Of a stretch of DNA of 64,000 nucleotides, positions 1-14,817 are shown one piece after another. The position numbers and the translations under genes are program-made. Within the stretch, counting starts at the first letter, position 1, and each line of letters opens with the position of its first letter. A model generated the notes under the pieces. The model was not told the origin of the DNA. It saw only the letters and a program-made list of their open reading frames with translations, and made no database searches. The stretch comes from Hippophae tibetana. Taxonomy: Eukaryota > Streptophyta > Magnoliopsida > Rosales > Elaeagnaceae. Location: contig CM072812.1 in assembly GCA_037013495.1 (NCBI GenBank), positions 60,296,938 through 60,360,937 on the forward strand, read 5' to 3'.

Positions 1-3000
1 TTCTAACATGTCAAAGTTTATACAAAAATAAGCCATTAATTGGGGTTGCAACTTTAAAGTATTAAAAATTTTAAATACTGTATTCACAAGACTATTAAAA
101 TAAATCAAATGAAAGGTCGTTTCGATAGCTAAAAATGCAAGAAAGCATTAGTTCTGTTCTCAATGTTTTGGACCCCAAATTCCATTATTTACACAACTTA
201 CCGATGTCTTAAATTTAGGTCTCACCATATTACGTTTTGTTCGGTTAATGTTCTATAGGGTTCTAATTAAATCATCTTTGCAACTTTCTTCGCAATTCAA
301 TCGTTAATATTTCTTAGATTTCCTAAGTTGTTCACTTAAAGGTTTCACGTAATTCAGAATGAGAGCCTTGGTTGTAGAAAATAGGTTATATGTCTTCATC
401 TATTCATTTTGTAATTTTAGATTTAAATACGTTATTATTTAATTGTTTTCTGCATTATTGAGTGACAAATCACAATAAAAAGAAAGAAATTTAAACCTTC
501 ATGTCTTGCGTTTTCTATCAATTTTGTTGTCGTTGTTTTAATCTCTGGATTTCCCTTTATAGTTTTCTTTAAATTCTTCGTATCTTTTTTTGTTCAGTTT
601 TTTTGCTAGTAAATCTATCTTTGTTTTGCAAAAAAAGAGGAGTGTTCTAGCATGTCGAAGTTTATACAAAAATAAGCCATTAATTGGGGTTGCAACTTTA
701 AAGTATTAAAAATTTTAAATACTGTATTCACAAGACTATTAAAATAAATCAAATGAAAGGTCGTTTCGATTGCTAAAAATGCAAGAAAGCATTAGTTCTG
801 TTCTCAACGTTTTGGACCCCAAATTCCATTGTTTACACAACTTACCGATGTCTTAAATTTTGGTCTCACCATATTACGTTTTGTTCGGTTAATGTTCTAT
901 AGGGTTCTAATTAAGTCATCTTAGCCACTTTCTTCGCAATTCAATCGTTAATATTTCTTTCATTTCCTAGGTTGTTCACCTAAAGGTTACATATAATTTA
1001 GAATGAGGGCCTTGGTTGTAGAAAATAGGTTATATGTCTTCATCTATTCATTTTGTAATTTTAGATTGAAAACAGTTATTATTTAATTATTTTCTGCATT
1101 ATTGAGTGACAAATCACAATAAAAAGAAAGAAATTTAAACCTTCATGTCTTGCATTTTCTATCAATTTTGTTGTCGTTGTTTTAATCTCTGGATTTCCTT
1201 TTATAGTTTTTTTTAAATTCTTCGTATCATTTTTTATTCCTTTTTTGTTTTTTGCTTGTTAATCTATCTTTGTTTTTCAAAAAAAGAAGAGGGTTGTAGC
1301 ATGTCAAAGTTTATAAAAAAATAAGCCATTAATTGGGGTTGCAATTTTAAAGTATTAAAATTTTAAATCCTGTATTCACAAGACTATTATAATAAATCAA
1401 ATGAAAGGTCGTTTCGATTTCTAAAAATGCAAGAAAGCATTAGTTCTGTTCTCAACGTTTTGGACCCCAAATTCCATTATTTACACAACTTACCGATGTC
1501 TTAAATTTAGGTCTCACCATATTACGTTTTGTTCGGTTAATGTTCTATAGGGTTCTAATTAAATCATCTTTGCCACTTTCTTCGCAATTCAATCGTTAAT
1601 ATTTCTTTGATTTCCTAAGTAGTTCACCTAAAGGTTTCACGTAATTCAGAATGAGAGCCTTGGTTGTAGAAAATAGGTTATATGTCTTCATCTATTCATT
1701 TTGTAATTTTAGATTTAAATACGTTATTATTTAATTGTTTTCTGCATTATTGAGTGACAAATCACAATAAAAAGAAAGAAATTTAAACCTTCATGCCTTG
1801 CGTTTTCTATCAATTTTGTTGTCGTTGTTTTAATCTTTGGATTTCCTTTTATAGTTTTCTTTAAATTCTTCGTATCATTTTTTGTTCCTTTTTTTTTGCT
1901 TGTTAATCTATCTTTGTTTTTCAAAAAAAGAAGAGTGTTGTAGCATGTCAAAGTTTATACAAAAATAAGCCATTAATTGGGGTTGCAACTTTAAAGTATT
2001 AAAAATTTTAAATACTGTATTCACAAGACTATTAAAATAAATCAAATGAAAGGTCATTTCGATTTCTAAAAATGCAAGAAAGCATTAGTTCTGTTCTCAA
2101 CGTTTTGGACCCCAAATTCCATTGTTTACACAACTTACCGATGTCTTAAATTTTGGTCTCACCATATTACGTTTTGTTCGGTTAATGTTCTATAGGGTTC
2201 TAATTAAGTCATCTTAGCCACTTTCTTCGCAATTCAATCGTTAATATTTCTTTCATTTCCTAGGTTGTTCACCTAAAGGTTACATATAATTTAGAATGAG
2301 GGCCTTGGTTGTAGAAAATAGGTTATATGTCTTCATCTATTCATTTTGTAATTTTAGATTGAAAACAGTTATTATTTAATTATTTTCTGCATTATTGAGT
2401 GACAAATCACAATAAAAAGAAAGAAATTTAAACCTTCATGTCTTGCATTTTCTATCAATTTTGTTGTCGTTGTTTTAATCTCTGGATTTCCTTTTATAGT
2501 TTTCTTTAAATTCTTTGTATCCTTTTTTGTTCCTTTTTTTTGCTTGTTAATCTATCTTTGTTTTTCAAAAAAAGAAGAGTGTTGTAGCATGTCAAAGTTT
2601 ATAAAAAAATATGCCATTAATTGGGGTTGCAACTTTAAAGTATTAAAAATTTTAAATCCTGTATTCACAAGACTATTATGATAAATCAAATGAAAGGTCG
2701 TTTCGATTGCTAAAAATGCAAGAAAGCATTAGTTCTGTTCTCAACGTTTTGGACCCCAAATTCCATTGTTTACACAACTTACCGATGTCTTAAATTTAGG
2801 TCTCACCATATTACGTTTTTTTTGGTTAATGTTCTATAGGGTTCTAATTAAATCATCTTTGCCACTTTCTTCGCAATTCAATCGGTAATATTTCTTTGAG
2901 TTCCTAGGTTGTTCACCTAAAGGTTACATATAATTTAGAATGAGGGCCTTGGTTGCAGAAAATAGGTTATATGTCTTCATCTATTCATTTTTTAATTTTA

Positions 3001-4520
3001 GATTGAAAACAGTTATTATTGAATTATTTTGTGCATTATTGAGTGACAAATCACAATAAAAAGAAAGAAATTTAAACCTTCATGTCTTACGTTTTCTATC
3101 AATTTTGTTGTCGTTGTTTTAATCTCTGGATTTCCTTTTATAGTTTTCTTTAAATTCTTCGTATCTTTTTTTGTTCAGTTTTTTTGCTTGTTAATCTATC
3201 TTTGTTTTTCAAAAAAAGAAGAGTGTTCTAGCATGTCAAAGTTTATACAAAAATAAGCCATTAATTGGGGTTGCAACTTTAAAGTATTAAAATTTTAAAT
3301 CCTGTATTCACAAGACTATTATAATAAATCAAATGAAAGGTCGTTTCGATTTCTAAAAATGCAAGAAAGCATTAGTTCTGTTCTCAACGTTTTGAACCCC
3401 AAATTCCATTGTTTACAAAACTTACCGATGTCTTAAATTTTGGTCTCACCATATTACGTTTTGTTCGGTTAATGTTCTATAGGGTTCTAATTAAGTCATC
3501 TTAGCCACTTTCTTCGCAATTCAATCGTTAATATTTCTTTCATTTCCTAGGTTGTTCACCTAAAGGTTACATATAATTTAGAATGAGGGCCTTGGTTGTA
3601 GAAAATAGGTTATATGTCTTCATCTATTCATTTTGTAATTTTAGATTGAAAACAGTTATTATTTAATTATTTTCTGCATTATTGAGTGACAAATCACAAT
3701 AAAAAGAAAGAAATTTAAACCTTCATGTCTTGCATTTTCTATCAATTTTGTTGTCGTTGTATTAATCTCTCGATTTCCTTTTATAGTTTTCTTTAAATTC
3801 TTCGTATCATTTTTTATTCCTTTTTTTTTTTGCTTGTTAATCTATCTTTGTTTTTCAAAAAAAGAAGAGGGTTGTAGCATGTCAAAGTTTATAAAAAAAT
3901 AAGCCATTAATTGGGGATGCAATTTTAAAGTATTAAAATTTTAAATCCTGTATTCACAAGACTATTATAATAAATCAAATGAAAGGTCGTTTCGATTTCT
4001 AAAAATGCAAGAAAGCATTAGTTCTGTTCTCAACGTTTTGGACCCCAAATTCCATTGTTTACACAACTTACCGATGTCTTAAATTTTGGTCTGACCATTT
4101 TACGTTTTGTTCGGTTAATGTTCTATAGGGTTCTAATTAAGTCATCTTAGCCACTTTCTTCGCAATTCAATCGTTAATATTTCTTTGAGTTCCTAGGTTG
4201 TTCACCTAAAGGTTACATATAATTTAGAATGAGGGCCTTGGTTGCAGAAAATAGGTTATATGTCTTCATCTATTCATTTTGTAATTTTAGATTGAAAACA
4301 GTTATTATTTAATTATTTTTTGCATAATTGAGTGACAAATCACAATAAAAAGAAAGAAATTTAAACCTTCATGTCTTGCGTTTTCTATCAATTTTGTTGT
4401 CGTTGTTTTAATCTCTGGATTTCCTTTTATAGTTTTCTTTAAATTCTTCGTATCATTTTTTGTTCCTTTTTTTTGCTTGTTAATCTATCTTTGTTTTTCA
4501 AAAAAAGAAGAGGGTTGTAG

Positions 4521-6451
4521 CATGTCAAAGTTTATAAAAAAATAAGCCATTAATTGGGGTTGCAACTCTAAAGTATTAAAAAATTTAAATCCTGTATTCA
4601 CAAGACTATTATAATAAATCAAATGAAAGGTCGTTTCGATTGCTAAAAATGCAAGAAAGCATTAGTTCTGTTCTCAACGTTTTGTACCCCAAATTCCATA
4701 GTTTACACAACTTACCGATGTCTTAAATTTTGGTCTCACCATATTACGTTTTGTTCGGTTAATGTTCTATAGGGTTCTACTTAAATCATCTTAGCCACTT
4801 TCTTCGCAATTCAATCGTTAATATTTCTTTGAGTTCCTAGGTTGTTCACCTAAAGGTTACATATAATTTAGAATGAGGGCCTTGGTCGCAGAAAATAGGT
4901 TATATGTCTTCATCTATTCATTTTGTAATTTTAGATTGAAAACAGTTATTATTTAATTATTTTTTGCATTATTGAGTGACAAATCACAATAAAAAGAAAG
5001 AAATTTAAACCTTCATGTCTTGCGTTTTCTATCAATTTTGTTGTCGTTGTTTTAGTCTCTGGATTTCCTTTTATAGTTTTCTTTAAATTCTTCGTATCAT
5101 TTTTTGTTCATTTTTTTTGCTTGTTAATCTATCTTTGTTTTTCAAAAAAAGAAGAGTGTTGTAGCATGTCAAAGTTTATAAAAAAAGAAGTTATTAATTG
5201 GGGTTGCAACTTTAAAGTATTAAAAATTTTAAATCCTGTATTCACAAGACTATTATAATAAATCAAATGAAAGGTCGTTTCGATTGCTAAAAATGCAAGA
5301 AAGCATTAGTTCTGTTCTCAACGTTTTGGACCCCAAATTCCATTGTTTACACAACTTACCGATGTCTAAATTTAGGTCTCACCATATTACGTTTTGTTCG
5401 GTTAATGTTCTATAGGGTTCTACTTAAATCATCTTAGCCACTTTCTTCGCAATTCAATCGTTAATATTTCTTTAATTTCCTAGGTTGTTCACCTAAAGGT
5501 TACATATAATTTAGAATGAGGGCCTTGGTTGTAGAAAATAGGTTACATGTCTTCATCTATTCATTTTGTAATTTTAGATTGAAAACAGTTATTATTTAAT
5601 TATTTTCTGCATTATTGAGTGACAAATCACAATAAAAAGAAAGAAATTTAAACCTTCATGTCTTGCGTTTTCTAACAATTTTGTTGTCGTTGTTTTAATC
5701 TCTGGATTTCCTTTTATAATTTTCTTTAAATTCTTCGTATCATTTTTTGTTCCTTTTTTTTGCTTGTTAATCTATCTTTGTTTTTCAAAAAAAGAAGAGT
5801 GTTGTAGCATGTCAAAGTTTATAAAAAAATAAGCCATTACTTGGGGTTGCAACTTTAAAGTATTAAAAATTTTAAATCCTGTATTCACAAGACTATTATA
5901 ATAAATCAAATGAAAGGTCGTTTCGATTGCTAAAAATGCAAGAAAGCATTAGTTCTGTTCTCAATGTTTTGGACCCCAAATTCCATTGTTTAAACAACTT
6001 ACCGATGTCTTAAATTTTGGTCTCACCATATTACGTTTTGTTCGGTTCGTGTTCTATAGGGTTCTAATTAAATCATCTTAGCCACTTTATTCGCAATTCA
6101 ATGGTTAATATTTCTTTGAGTTCCTAGGTTGTTCACCTAAAGGTTACACATAATTTAGAATGAGGGCCTTGGTTGCAGAAATAGGTTATATGTCTCCATC
6201 TATTCATTTTGTAATTTTAGATTGAAAACAGTTATAATTTAATTGTTTTCTGCATTATTGAGTGACAAATCACAATAAAAAGAAAGAAATTTAAACCTTC
6301 ATGTCTTGCGTTTTCTATCAATTTTGTTGTCATAGTTTTAATCTCTGGATTTCGTTTTGTTGTATTCTTTAAATTCATCGTAACTTTTTTTTGTTCCTTT
6401 TTTTTGCGTGTTAATCTATTTTTGATTTTGAAAAAAAGAAGAGTGTTGTAA
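4521..6451. repeat. Left copy of a three-monomer segmental duplication (about 5.8 kb offset)
   Basis: Units at 4521, 5165 and 5808 share rare variants, in the same order, with units at 10321, 10965 and 11608: GCAACTCTAAAG with AAAAAATTTAAATCC in the first, AAAAAAGAAGT(T/C)ATTAATTGG and the shortened GATGTCTAAATTTAGG in the second, and ATTACTTGGGG with CGGTTCGTG in the third. The offset is 5,800 bp, nine monomers. This is duplication or unequal exchange of a multi-monomer block, not of single units. The copies have since diverged by scattered substitutions. Confidence 0.75.
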
Positions 6452-9330
6452 CATGTCAAAGTTTATAAAAAAATAAGCCATTAATTGGGGATGCAACTTT
6501 AAAGTATTAAAAATTTTAAATCCTGTATTCACAAGACTATTATAATAAATCAAATGAAAGGTCGTTTCGATTGCTAAAAATGCAAGAAAGCATTAGTTCT
6601 GTTCTCAACGTTTTGGACCCCAAATTCCATTGTTTACACAACTTACCGATGTCTTAAATTTTGGTCTCACCATATTACGTTTTGTTCGGTTAATGTTCTA
6701 TAGGGTTCTAATTAAGTCATCTTAGCCACTTTCTTCGCAATTCAATCGTTAATATTTCTTTCATTTCCTAGGTTGTTCACCTAAAGGTTACATATAATTT
6801 AGAATGAGGGCCTTGGTTGTAGCAAAATAGGTTATATGTCTTCATCTATTCATTTTGTAATTTTAGATTGAAAACAGTTATTATTTAATTATTTTCTGCA
6901 TTATTGAGTGACAAATCACAATAAAAAGAAAGAAATTTAAACCTTCATGTCTTGCGTTTTCTAACAATTTTGTTGTCGTTGTTTTAATCTCTGGATTTCC
7001 TTTTATAATTTTCTTTAAATTCTTCGTATCATTTTTTGTTCCTTTTTTTTGCTTGTTAATCTATCTTTGTTTTTCAAAAAAAGAAGAGTGTTGTAGCATG
7101 TCAAAGTTTATAAAAAAATAAGCCATTACTTGGGGTTGCAACTTTAAAGTATTAAAAATTTTAAATCCTGTATTCACAAGACTATTATAATAAATCAAAT
7201 GAAAGGTCGTTTCGATTGCTAAAAATGCAAGAAAGCATTAGTTCTGTTCTCAATGTTTTGGACCCCAAATTCCATTGTTTAAACAACTTACCGATGTCTT
7301 AAATTTTGGTCTCACCATATTACGTTTTGTTCGGTTCGTGTTCTATAGGGTTCTAATTAAATCATCTTAGCCACTTTATTCGCAATTCAATGGTTAATAT
7401 TTCTTTGAGTTCCTAGGTTGTTCACCTAAAGGTTACACATAATTTAGAATGAGGGCCTTGGTTGCAGAAATAGGTTATATGTCTCCATCTATTCATTTTG
7501 TAATTTTAGATTGAAAACAGTTATAATTTAATTGTTTTCTGCATTATTGAGTGACAAATCACAATAAAAAGAAAGAAATTTAAACCTTCATGTCTTGCGT
7601 TTTCTATCAATTTTGTTGTCATAGTTTTAATCTCTGGATTTCGTTTTGTTGTATTCTTTAAATTCATCGTAACTTTTTTTTGTTCCTTTTTTTTGCGTGT
7701 TAATCTATTTTTGATTTTGAAAAAAAGAAGAGTGTTGTAACATGTCAAAGTTTATAAAAAAATAAGCCATTAATTGGGGATGCAACTTTAAAGTATTAAA
7801 AATTTTAAATCCTGTATTCACAAGACTATTATAATAAATCAAATGAAAGGTCGTTTCGATTGCTAAAAATGCAAGAAAGCATTAGTTCTGTTCTCAACGT
7901 TTTGGACCCCAAATTCCATTGTTTACACAACTTACCGATGTCTTAAATTTTGGTCTCACCATATTACGTTTTGTTCGGTTAATGTTCTATAGGGTTCTAA
8001 TTAAGTCATCTTAGCCACTTTCTTCGCAATTCAATCGTTAATATTTCTTTCATTTCCTAGGTTGTTCACCTAAAGGTTACATATAATTTAGAATGAGGGC
8101 CTTGGTTGTAGCAAAATAGGTTATATGTCTTCATCTATTCATTTTGTAATTTTAGATTGAAAACAGTTATTATTTAATTATTTTCTGCATTATTGAGTGA
8201 CAAATCACAATAAAAAGAAAGAAATTTAAACCTTCATGTCTTGCGTTTTCTAACAATTTTGTTGTCGTTGTTTTAATCTCTGGATTTCCTTTTATAATTT
8301 TCTTTAAATTCTTCGTATCATTTTTTGTTCCTTTTTTTTGCTTGTTAATCTATCTTTGTTTTTCAAAAAAAGAAGAGTGTTGTAGCATGTCAAAGTTTAT
8401 AAAAAAATAAGCCATTACTTGGGGTTGCAACTTTAAAGTATTAAAAATTTTAAATCCTGTATTCACAAGACTATTATAATAAATCAAATGAAAGGTCGTT
8501 TCGATTGCTAAAAATGCAAGAAAGCATTAGTTCTGTTCTCAATGTTTTGGACCCCAAATTCCATTGTTTAAACAACTTACCGATGTCTTAAATTTTGGTC
8601 TCACCATATTACGTTTTGTTCGGTTCGTGTTCTATAGGGTTCTAATTAAATCATCTTAGCCACTTTATTCGCAATTCAATGGTTAATATTTCTTTGAGTT
8701 CCTAGGTTGTTCACCTAAAGGTTACACATAATTTAGAATGAGGGCCTTGGTTGCAGAAATAGGTTATATGTCTCCATCTATTCATTTTGTAATTTTAGAT
8801 TGAAAACAGTTATAATTTAATTGTTTTCTGCATTATTGAGTGACAAATCACAATAAAAAGAAAGAAATTTAAACCTTCATGTCTTGCGTTTTCTATCAAT
8901 TTTGTTGTCATAGTTTTAATCTCTGGATTTCGTTTTGTTGTATTCTTTAAATTCATCGTAACTTTTTTTTGTTCCTTTTTTTTGCGTGTTAATCTATTTT
9001 TGATTTTGAAAAAAAGAAGAGTGTTGTAACATGTCAAAGTTTATAAAAAAAATAAGCCATTAATTGGGGATGCAACTTTAAAGTATTAAAAATTTTAAAT
9101 CCTGTATTCACAAGACTATTATAATAAATCAAATGAAAGGTCGTTTCGATTGATAAAAATGCAAGAAAGCATTAGTTCTGTTCTCAACGTTTTGGACCCC
9201 AAATTCCATTGTTTACACAACTTACCGATGTCTTAAATTTTGGTCTCACCATATTACGTTTTGTTCGGTTAATGTTCTATAGGGTTCTAATTAAGTCATC
9301 TTAGCCACTTTCTTCGCAATTCAATCGTTA
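5552..9330. repeat. Near-perfect 1,289 bp dimeric repeat, about 2.9 copies
   Basis: Two dissimilar A monomers alternate with a 1,289 bp period: units at 5808, 7098 and 8386 are one type (ATTACTTGGGG, CGGTTCGTGTTC), and units at 6452, 7741 and 9030 the other (TTGGGGATGCAAC). Marker variants recur at this spacing, for example TTGTAGCAAAATAGG near 6817 and 8106, and the unusual GTCATAGTTTTAATC near 6329, 7618 and 8907. Successive copies look nearly identical by eye, apart from one-base changes in A or T runs, so the amplification is recent or the assembly has expanded it. The third copy stops matching near 9.33 kb, where the unit switches to another A variant. Confidence 0.9.
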
Positions 9331-10320
9331 ATATTTCTTTGAGTTCCTAGGTTGTTCACCTAAAGGTTACATATAATTTAGAATGAGGGCCTTGGTTGCA
9401 GAAAATAGGTTATATGTCTTCATCTATTCATTTTTGTAATTTTAGATTGAAAACAGTTATTATTTAATTATTTTTTGCATTATTGAGTGACAAATCACAA
9501 TAAAAAGAAAGAAATTTAAACCTTCATGTCTTGCGTTTTCTATCAATTTTGTTGTCGTTGTTTTAATCTCTGGATTTCCTTTTATAGTTTTCTTTAAATT
9601 CTTCGTATCATTTTTTGTTCCTTTTTTTTGCTTGTTAATCTATCTTTGTTTTTCAAAAAAAGAAGAGGGTTGTAGCATGTCAAAGTTTATAAAAAAATAA
9701 GCCATTAATTGGGGTTGCAACTCTAAAGTATTAAAAAATTTAAATCCTGTATTCACAAGACTATTATAATAAATCAAATGAAAGGTCGTTTCGATTGCTA
9801 AAAATGCAAGAAAGCATTAGTTCTGTTCTCAACGTTTTGGACCCCAAATTCCATTGTTTACACAACTTACCGATGTCTTAAATTTTGGTCTCACCATATT
9901 ACGTTTTGTTCGGTTAATGTTCTATAGGGTTCTAATTAAGTCATCTTAGCCACTTTCTTCGCAATTCAATCGTTAATATTTCTTTGAGTTCCTAGGTTGT
10001 TCACCTAAAGGTTACATATAATTTAGAATGAGGGCCTTGGTTGCAGAAAATAGGTTATATGTCTTCATCTATTCATTTTGTAATTTTAGATTGAAAACAG
10101 TTATTATTTAATTATTTTTTGCATTATTGAGTGACAAATCACAATAAAAAGAAAGAAATTTAAACCTTCATGTCTTGCGTTTTCTATCAATTTTGTTGTC
10201 ATAGTTTTAATCTCTGGATTTCGTTTTGTTGTATTCTTTAAATTCATCGTAACTTTTTTTTGTTCCTTTTTTTTGCGTGTTAATCTATTTTTGATTTTGA
10301 AAAAAAGAAGTGTGTTGTAG

Positions 10321-12249
10321 CATGTCAAAGTTTATAAAAAAATAAGCCATTAATTGGGGTTGCAACTCTAAAGTATTAAAAAATTTAAATCCTGTATTCA
10401 CAAGACTATTATAATAAATCAAATGAAAGGTCGTTTCGATTGCTAAAAATGCAAGAAAGCATTAGTTCTGTTCTCAACGTTTTGGACCCCAAATTCCATT
10501 GTTTACACAACTTACCGATGTCTTAAATTTTGGTCTCACCATATTACGTTTTGTTCGGTTAATGTTCTATAGGGTTCTAATTAAGTCATCTTAGCCACTT
10601 TCTTCGCAATTCAATCGTTAATATTTCTTTGAGTTCCTAGGTTGTTCACCTAAAGGTTACATATAATTTAGAATGAGGGCCTTGGTTGTAGAAAATAGGT
10701 TATATGTCTTCATCTATTCATTTTGTAATTTTAGATTGAAAACAGTTATTATTTAATTATTTTTTGCATTATTGAGTGACAAATCACAATAAAAAGAAAG
10801 AAATTTAAACCTTCATGTCTTGCGTTTTCTATCAATTTTGTTGTCGTTGTTTTAGTCTCTGGATTTCCTTTTATAGTTTTCTTTAAATTCTTCGTATCAT
10901 TTTTTGTTCCTTTTTTTTGCTTGTTAATCTATCTTTGTTTTTCAAAAAAAGAAGAGTGTTGTAGCATGTCAAAGTTTATAAAAAAAGAAGTCATTAATTG
11001 GGGTTGCAACTTTAAAGTATAAAAAATTTTAAATCCTGTATTCACAAGACTATTATAATAAATCAAATGAAAGGTCGTTTCGATTGCTAAAAATGCAAGA
11101 AAGCATTAGTTCTGTTCTCAACGTTTTGGACCCCAAATTCCATTGTTTACACAACTTACCGATGTCTAAATTTAGGTCTCACCATATTACGTTTTGTTCG
11201 GTTAATGTTCTATAGGGTTCTACTTAAATCATCTTAGCCACTTTCTTCGCAATTCAATCGTTAATATTTCTTTGATTTCCTAGGTTGTTCACCTAAAGGT
11301 TACATATAATTTAGAATGAGGGCCTTGGTTGTAGAAAATAGGTTATATGTCTTAGTCTATTCATTTTGTAATTTTAGATTGAAAACAGTTATTATTTAAT
11401 TATTTTCTGCATTATTGAGTGACAAATCACAATAAAAAGAAAGAAAGTTAAACCTTCATGTCTTGCGTTTTCTATCAATTTTGTTGTCGTTGTTTTAATC
11501 TCTGGATTTCCTTTTATAATTTTCTTTAAATTCTTCGTATCATTTTTTGTTCCTTTTTTTTGCTTGTTAATCTATCTTTGTTTTTCAAAAAAAGAAGAGT
11601 GTTGTAGCATGTCAAAGTTTATAAAAAATAAGCCATTACTTGGGGTTGCAACTTTAAAGTATTAAAAATTTTAAATCATGTATTCACAAGACTATTATAA
11701 TAAATCAAATGAAAGGTCGTTTCGATTGCTAAAAATGCAAGAAAGCATTAGTTCTGTTCTCAATGTTTTGGACCCCAAATTCCATTGTTTACACAACTTA
11801 CCGATGTCTTAAATTTTGGTCTCACCATATTACGTTTTGTTCGGTTCGTGTTCTATAGGGTTCTAATTAAATCATCTTAGCCACTTTATTCGCAATTCAA
11901 TCGTTAATATTTCTTTGAGTTCCTAGGTTGTTCACCTAAAGGTTACACATAATTTAGAATGAGGGCCTTGGTTGCAGAAATAGGTTATATGTCTCCATCT
12001 ATTCATTTTGTAATTTTAGATTGAAAACAGTTATTATTTAATTGTTTTCTGCATTATTGAGTGACAAATCACAATAAAAAGAAAGAAATTTAAACCTTCA
12101 TGTCTTGCGTTTTCTATCAATTTTGTTGTCGTTGTTTTAATCTCTAGATTTCCTTTTATAGTTTTCTTCAAATTCTTCGTATCATTTTTTGTTCCTTTTT
12201 TTTGCTTGTTAATCTATCTTTGTTTTTCAAAAAAAGAATAGTGTTGTAG
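10321..12249. repeat. Right copy of the 5.8 kb-offset three-monomer duplication
   Basis: This segment matches 4521-6451 in the order of its diagnostic variants (CAACTCTAAAG, then GATGTCTAAATTTAGG, then ATTACTTGGGG). The unit at 9676 also carries the CAACTCTAAAG variant, so the first unit type of the block has itself been copied locally. Confidence 0.72.
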
Positions 12250-14817
12250 CATGTCAAGGTTTATTAAAAAAGAAGCCATTAATTGGGGTTGCAACTTTAA
12301 AGTATTAAAAATTTTAAATCCTATATCGACGAGACTATTATAATAAATCAAATGGTTGTCGTTTCGATTTCTAAAAATGCAAGAAAGCATTAGTTCTGTT
12401 CTCAACGTTTTGGACCCCTAATTCCATTGTTTACACAACTTACCGATGTCTTAAATTTTGGTCTCACCATATTACGTTTTGTTCGGTTCGTGTTCTATAG
12501 GGTTCTAATTAAATCATCTTAGCCACTTTCTTCCCAATTCAATCGTTAATATTTCTTTGAGTTCCTAGGTTGTTCACCTAAAGGTTACACATAATTTAGA
12601 ATGGGGGCCTTGGTTGCAGAAATAGGTTATATGTCTCCATCTATTCATTTTGTAATTTTAGATTGAAAACAGTTATTATTTAATTGTTTTCTGCATTATT
12701 GAGTGACAAATCACAATAAAAAGAAAGAAATTTAAACCTCATGTGTTGCGTTTTCTATCAATTTTGTTGTCGTTGTTTTAATCTCTGGATTTCCTTTTAT
12801 AGTTTTCTTTAAATTCTTCGTATCATTTTTTGTTCCTTTTTTTTGCTTGTTAATCTATCTTTGTTTTTCAAAAAAAGAAGAGTGTTATGTCAAAGTTTAT
12901 AAAAAAAGAAGTCATTAATTGGGGTTGCCAATTTAAAGTATTAAAAATTTTAAATCCTGTATCGACAAGACTAATATAATAAATCAAATGAAAGGTCGTT
13001 TCGATTTCTAAAAATGCAAGAAAGCATTAGTTCTGTTCTCAACGTTTTGGACCCCAAATTCCATTGTTTACACAACTTACCGATGTCTTAAATTTTGGTC
13101 TCACTGTATTACGTTTTGTTCGGTTCATGTTCTATAGGGTTCTACTTAAATCATCTTAGCCACTTTCTTCGAAATTAAATCGTTAATATTTCTTTGAGTT
13201 CCTAGGTTGTTCACCTAAAGGTTACATATAATTTAGAATGAGGGCCTTGGTTGCAGAAAATAGGTTATATGTCTTCATCTATTCATTTTGTAATTTTAGA
13301 TTGAAAACAGTTATTATTTAATTGTTTTCTGCATTATTGAGTGACAAATCACAATAAAAAGAAAGAAATTTAAACCTTCATGTCTTGCATTTTCTATCAA
13401 TTTTGTTGTCGTTGTTTTAATCTCTGGATTTCCTTTTATAGTTTTCTTTAAATTCTTCGTATCATTTTTTGTTCCTTTTTTTTCCTTGTTAATCTATCTT
13501 TGTTTTTCAAAAAAAGAAGAGTGTTGTAGCATGTCAAAGTTTATAAAAAAATAAGCCATTACTTGGGGTTGCAACTTTAAAGTATTAAAAATTTTAAATC
13601 CTGTATTCACAAGACTATTATAATAAATCAAATGAAAGGTCGTTTCGATTGCTAAAAATGCAAGAAAGCATTAGTTCTGTTCTCAATGTTTTGGACCCCA
13701 AATTCCATTGTTTACACAACTTACCGATGTCTTAAATTTTGGTCTCACCATATTACGTTTTGTTCGGTTCGTGTTCTATAGGGTTCTAATTAAATCATCT
13801 TAGCCACTTTATTCGCAATTCAATCGTTAATATTTCTTTGAGTTCCTAGGTTGTTCACCTAAAGGTTACACATAATTTAGAATGAGGGCCTTGGTTCTAG
13901 AAATAGGTTATATGTCTCCATCTATTCATTTTGTAATTTTAGATTGAAAACAGTTATAATTTAATTGTTTTCTGCATTATTGAGTGACAAATCACAATAA
14001 AAAGAAAGAAATTTAAACCTTCATGTCTTGCATTTTCTATCAATTTTGTTGTCATAGTTTTAATCTCTCGATTTCGTTTTGTTGTATTCTTTAAATTCAT
14101 CGTAACTTTTTTTTGTTCCTTTTTTTTGCGTGTTAATCTATTTTTGATTTTCAAAAAAAGAAGAGTGTTGTAGCATGTCAAAGTTTATAAAAAAATAAGC
14201 CATTAATTGGGGTTGCAACATTAAAGTATTAAAATTTTTAAATCCTGTATTGACAAGACTATTATAATAAATCAAATGAAAGGTCGTTTCGATTGCTAAA
14301 AATGCAAGAAAGCATTAGTTCTGTTCTCAACGTTTTGGACCCCAAATTCCATTGTTTACACAACTTACCGATGTCTTAAATTTTGGTCTCACCATATTAC
14401 GTTTTGTTCGGTTCGTGTTCTATAGGGTTCTAATTAAATCATCTTAGCCACTTTATTCGCAATTCAATCGTTAATATTTCTTTGAGTTCCTAGGTTGTTC
14501 ACCTAAAGGTTACACATAATTTAGAATGAGGGCCTTGGTTGCAGAAATAGGTTATATGTCTCCATCTATTCATTTTGAAATTTTAGATTGAAAACAGTTA
14601 TAATTTAATTGTTTTCTGCATTATTGAGTGACAAATCACAATAAAAAGAAAGAAATTTAAACCTTCATGTCTTGCGTTTTCTATCAATTTTGTTGTCGTT
14701 GTTTTAATCTCTGGATTTCCTTTTATAGTTTTCTTTAAATTCTTCGTATCATTTTTTGTTCCTTTTTTTTGCTTGTTAATCTATCTTTGTTTTTCAAAAA
14801 AAGAAGAGTGTTGTAGA

